Shown: positions 60,096 through 64,000 of the stretch, piece by piece | Layout of the letters: every line of letters starts with the position of its first letter | Position numbering within the stretch: the first letter of the stretch is position 1 | Assembly: GCF_041956535.1 (NCBI RefSeq) | Contig: NW_027192192.1 | Coordinates: 1,339,111-1,403,110 of the forward strand | DNA: 64,000 bases | Direction: 5' to 3' | DNA from: Calcarisporiella thermophila CBS 279.70 | Taxonomy: Eukaryota > Calcarisporiellomycota | Made by a program: the position numbers and the translations under genes | Notes under the pieces: generated by a model | What the model saw: the letters and a program-made list of their open reading frames with translations, nothing else | What the model was told of the DNA's origin: nothing | The model's database searches: none

Positions 60096-60907
60096 TGGAT
60101 GTAGGATGTCGGGGGGGATTACTGCCGTCCTGGGGCTGTGACAGTATACGTTGTGTGTATGTATAACCTATCCACGAAAGAAAGAAAGGAGATATCTCTC
60201 TCTATCTATATATTTAATAGCGGATAAGCTCCTTAATCTTTTTTTTCGTTGGCGCTACGATTGCTTCTTTGCGTATTTTATCCTCATAGATATACCGTAT
60301 CATACGAATGTATTTTTTTTCCTCTCCTTTTTCTTTCCGCCGCCATATGTTTTTCTCGTATTTTCCCCTCCCATGTCTACTCATTTACTATCTCTACTAT
60401 TTATGAATGATAGTGGCTCTCCATCAACTTATCCCAGGAATAAAGCAACGGGTTCAATAGTATCCCGCCTTCTATTCTATAGAAGCATGTTAAATTTCAC
60501 GCGATCATGGGTGGAGCAAGGGCCCATCTGAATTGGGCATGTGTAAAAAACTGGGCAACAAAGAGGTACTATTAATAAGGAATTTTGAGAGTGCCGATTG
60601 CCTAGCTGAGCGTCTCCTCTCAGGGCTGAGCCTATTCATCGCCACCCCATCGACAGAAACAGCGCGATAGGGGTGCAGTTTTCATTCTTCGCTAGAGCCC
60701 TGGGGCATCCCCCTCATTTTCCGAAAATAAAAACCAAAGTTCTATTCTATTGTGATCCAAAGTCCTTTAAAAAATAAAATAGAGTAAAGAAAAACAAGTA
60801 TCAAAGACAATGCACATGAATTCGAAGTTGAGTCGACTCCATGGTCGTTAAATAGCATAGGAAGCACGGTCTAGAGCGATGAAACCAGGTCGACGCCCCA
60901 CGTAGGT
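60096..60907. other. convergent 3' flanks of TPS2 and PNP with a GC-richer block
   Basis: About 810 bases. The first half is T-rich. From about 60590 to 60720 the sequence is distinctly richer in G and C and has no reading frame of length. The complementary strand of that block holds gcgatga and ctgag words, but I cannot fold a convincing snoRNA or other RNA. No gene called. Confidence 0.4.
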
Positions 60908-62001
60908 CTATAGGTTCTCGCGCGAGATGAGATCGATGATCCGGCTCACCAGCGATTGCATCTCCAAGGCACGCTTCGCGCTCATGGCCAACACCTCCTC
61001 GTGGGTCGCGGTGTACTCGGGCCCATCGGCCAAGCTGTCGCCGCGCTCTTCGGCCTCCTCTGCCGAAAGCGACGGGCGGGCCACGACTTGGTTGGTGACC
61101 AAACTCAGGCCCAAAATTTGAAGCCCGCAGTGCTTAGCAACAATGATCTCGGGCACGGTCGACATTCCCACCACATCACCGCCCAGCGAGCGCAAGAAGC
61201 GGGCCTCCGCGGGAGTTTCGTAGCTGGGGCCACCGACGTAGCAGTACACACCCTCCTTGAGGACCTTGGGTTGGAAGCTAAGCTGCTTGGCGGCACGGAA
61301 GGCAAGGCGGCGAAGCGCGAAAGTATACGCATCGGACACGGCAGGGAAACGGGTACCGAACTGCTCGAGATTGGGCCCACGCAGAGGGTTATTGCCAGCG
61401 AGGCCGCCAAGATTGATGTGGTCAGTGAGCACGGCGACATTACCGACCCCGAAATCGGGGTTCAACGAACCGGCAGCATTGGTAACTATAGGGCGAATGG
61501 GGATGAGCTAGCATGGGGGAACAGACTAGAAACAACGAGCACTATACCGATCAGGGTCTTGATGCCGAGGAGGGCCATAACGCGCACCGGGAGCGTCACC
61601 TGGAGCAAAGAATGACCTTCATAGTAGTGGAAACGACCAACCATGAAGATGGCAGGCGTCTTCTCCTCTCCGATGAGACCGAACACTAGTTTGCCCGCAT
61701 GACCAGCGACTAAAGTTGGTAGAATGGGGTCAAAACGATGTTAGAGATGGCGGCATCGGTTAATGCTAGCAGACAGAAGCATACCTGTGCTCACCACGAA
61801 TCCAGGGATCTCCGAGTATGCGAATTCAACCTTGGTCTCCTTGTCGAGGGTGTCGACCAGGCCTCCCAACCCAGACCCACAAATAATGCCGACCTTAAGC
61901 TTGGGGGGCTTCAGATGATCGGGGAGGCGCGCAGAGATATAGGCAGCGCTCTCCTCGTAGATGCCAGTGTTGATGCTTTCGAGTGAATTGTGCCCTGTCA
62001 T
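60908..62001 (-). CDS. PNP1: purine nucleoside phosphorylase
   Basis: Three exons, 62001-61785, 61709-61548 and 61485-60908, give 318 residues. Diagnostic elements are the phosphate loop VGIICGSGLGGLVDTL, VGRFHYYEGH, the VTNAAGSLNPDF block spanning the second intron, and GGPSYETPAEARFLR with VGMSTVPEIIVAKHCGLQIL. This is the trimeric PNP family that splits inosine and guanosine into base and ribose-1-phosphate for purine salvage in the cytosol. The acceptor of the second intron (ccctatag) was chosen because it restores the LIVTNAAGS strand; a nearer tag would break it. MTAP is excluded by the motifs around the base site as far as they can be judged. Confidence 0.95.
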
Positions 62002-63498
62002 GGTTCGTCGGTAGAATGGACAAAAAAAAATAAAAGAATGGGGGGAGAAAGTGAGGAGCAAATGCTTTGAAAACGCTTTAAAATATAAGCGTGACTGCAA
62101 CTGTCGCTGATATCCACAAAGCTTAAGCTTAGGTTTTCACACAGTCGGGTTGGAAAATTTCACCTCAAATCAAAGTTTCATGAACTCTCAGGCACAGCTC
62201 CTAGGGGTATGAAGGCCCTATCCTGCTCTATGACTGCGTAGGATGTGGTATGCGACAAGAAAGTCATCCAAATAGCTCCTTCCCAAAGCATGCACGCTAG
62301 CCAGAGCATCCTGGTTTATTATTGGCATTGCAGCTCGTTGCGAGATAGCTTTGTAACGGTCACGCCGGGTAGAAAGATGCGGATGGCTTCTTCTGCAGGC
62401 AATATGCCTCGGATAGATGTTTACTCCAACCCCATTGTTGGGCGCTAGCTTGGGGGATGCCGTTGAGTATCCTACTGCATCGCCAAGGTCATGATTCGCT
62501 CTTTCCTCTTCTCCAACTCAGTGATCCCCATAAACGGAAAACACCCATGACCTGATACTGGAGAAATACAGGTCCAGCTGTGCCGAAGTTGCCGATTTCC
62601 TCAGCTTGCATTTGGCGATTTTAATTTCAGCCACAAGTTGCTCTGCCGCCTTTCAGAATAGCAGTCCCATTCGAAGTGTACAGGAACCTCGATCCTGGAT
62701 CTCTTCTTCGCACCAAAGATCCAAACAACGAATGCTTCTAGGGCGAGGCTTCCCCATAAACTGCCGCCACCAGCGAACGAGGCAGAGGAAGCCAATGTGG
62801 ATCAGAGGGATAGGCTATTCAAAGCACGATGCCGATCGCTATTGCCAGCCTCTCTCGCCCAAGAAACAAGCTTTGTGTGTGTTGCAGGTTGAGATCTCGA
62901 ATGGCTCTAGATCACGACGCCGGTATGTCGTTGCTGCTCTGAAAAGCGCCTATGCATCCGCGGAGCCCCATTCATCAGCTCCATCTTCTCAAATAGAAAA
63001 TTGCCCATCTCACGCCTATCGGGGGCGATTTTTCCAGAGCGAAGGCATTCTGGCCGAGAACGGCGAGGCCAAGCGTGGTGGGGAAAGCGGTAGTAGGGCT
63101 TATCCCATCTAAGAATGGGCCACGTGTTCGGCAGTTTCACCAAACACCGCGATGCGTCTCCACGCCCTCCCGATTACGTCTCCCTTTTTGTTTGCTAGAA
63201 ACTTCTGCACGAGGTGTTCGACGAGGTTCGAGGGTAATTTTGACTATTTCTCATCGATACGTAAGCCAATCATGCCAAGAGCGATTTCTGTATTATAACC
63301 CGCGGCTGTAATTTATCCCCGTGCCGCACCGAGCGAAATACGTAACCTCCAATCCGGCGTTTCTCCCACGGAGGCAGTATATATTAAAGCCTCTCGAAAT
63401 GCTGCTTCTGATCCATATTAATTTGCCCGATTATCAAACTAACCCAAGCTGTATCCTTAATTCCACTTTTTCCACTCCACTCTTCGACACCATACACC
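62002..63498. other. 1.5 kb unresolved stretch between PNP1 and MGST3
   Basis: Divergent flanks of PNP1 and MGST3. The part from about 62250 to 63310 is GC-richer than other intergenic regions and has overlapping open frames on both strands, including a 168-codon plus frame (62606-63112) and several coding-like minus stretches that lie in different frames and do not join by clean GT-AG splicing. No family is recognised. It may be a decayed gene, an unrecognised gene, or chance open frames from composition. Confidence 0.35.
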
Positions 63499-63981
63499 AT
63501 GTCTGCCACTGCTACTGCCATCACACTTGCGCTTCCTAAGGAATACGGCTACGTTCTCGCGACGGGCGTTGCTTCCTACGTGCTCTTGATGGGCCTGGGG
63601 GTAATTATTTCTTTCCATACTGTCTAGGCTCGTCGACATTAACTTGTGCGCGATTTTCTCCAGATCTCGGTCGGAGGACAGCGAAAGCGCGCCCAGGTTC
63701 CTTATCCCTATCTCTACGCTGATACGGCCGAGGCGAAAGAGGATAAGAAGAAGTACATCTTCAACTGCTATCAGCGCGCTCATCAGGTATGCCATATTGA
63801 GGGAATGGGCTCGCCACTTGGCGAGCTTATGCAAGGGGCAGCCATGTTTTTATTCTAATGGTTCTATTGCGAACGAATTAGAACACCCTTGAATTCTACC
63901 CCATCTTTATTTCCTCGCTCTTGATCTCCGGATTGAAGCACCCTTACATTGCCACCGGTGCCGGTGTAGCCTGGATTCTCG
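63499..63981 (+). CDS. MGST3: microsomal glutathione S-transferase 3, MAPEG family (runs off the right edge)
   Basis: Three exons are in view, 63499-63600, 63664-63786 and 63882-63981, with a gtaag donor after the third, so the C-terminal part is beyond the window. The protein starts with a short tail and ALPKEYGYVLATGVASYVLL (first membrane helix) and continues with YIFNCYQRAHQNTLEFYPIF and HPYIATGAGVAWILG. FNCxQRAHQNxLE is the glutathione-binding signature of MGST3, an ER-membrane enzyme that conjugates glutathione and reduces lipid peroxides. The length so far and the exon borders at QRAHQ|NTLE fit the family. No anomaly. Confidence 0.94.
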
Positions 63982-64000
63982 GTAAGAAAGAATGAATCCT

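Overview
The window is 64 kb of a gene-dense fungal nuclear chromosome. Almost every gene is split by short GT-AG spliceosomal introns (mostly 50-95 nt), the gene content is fungal (PHO80-type cyclin, Tps2-type trehalose phosphatase, Utp5, Rvs167, Tpa1, Mdm1), and there are no operons, tRNAs, rRNAs, transposons or CRISPR arrays that I can recognise. The presence of NELF-B, a RalGAP-alpha homologue, an Rpp14 homologue and a ZC3H3-type zinc finger, which the model yeasts lack or have in very divergent form, points (by inference) to an early-diverging fungus, for example in Mucoromycota, rather than a yeast. I rebuilt exon structures by hand; for all complete genes the summed exons give an uninterrupted reading frame from ATG to stop.

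Layout. 1-9.4 kb: a Pap1/Yap-type bZIP factor (runs off the left edge), twinfilin, a Pho80-like cyclin, HEM2 (porphobilinogen synthase) and UTP5. 10.3-21.5 kb: a very small gene that looks like a ribonucleotide-reductase inhibitor of the Spd1/Dif1 kind with a C-terminal PCNA-binding box, divergent from a five-finger CCCH protein (ZC3H3-like); a DCAF6-like WD40 protein; then three RNA polymerase II/RNA genes, TFIIH p62 (without its usual N-terminal PH domain), LSM2 and NELF-B. 22-36.5 kb: a RasGEF, a Tpa1/OGFOD1 dioxygenase, a 2081-residue RalGAP-alpha homologue, Rpp14 and a securin-like protein with KEN and D boxes. 36.8-42 kb: two anion transporters in tandem, a DASS/DiT type carrier and a SulP family member that has no STAS domain. 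42.8-54.7 kb: an Mdm1-type sorting nexin (PXA-RGS-PX-nexin C), a SAM-dependent methyltransferase, the BAR-SH3 protein Rvs167 and polynucleotide kinase/3'-phosphatase. 55-64 kb: a small secreted, probably GPI-anchored cysteine protein, a peroxisomal MaoC hydratase ending in SKL, trehalose-6-phosphate phosphatase (Tps2), purine nucleoside phosphorylase, a 1.5 kb unresolved stretch and MGST3 (runs off the right edge).

The genes do not form one pathway. Themes that recur are RNA polymerase II and RNA biology (p62, NELF-B, LSM2, ZC3H3, Utp5, Rpp14), small-GTPase control (RasGEF, RalGAP), and cell-cycle/ubiquitin substrates and receptors (securin-like, PIP-box protein, DCAF6-like, Pho80-like cyclin). 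The most notable items are the NELF-B gene, the PIP-box mini-protein, the securin-like protein, the PH-less p62 and the STAS-less SulP transporter.
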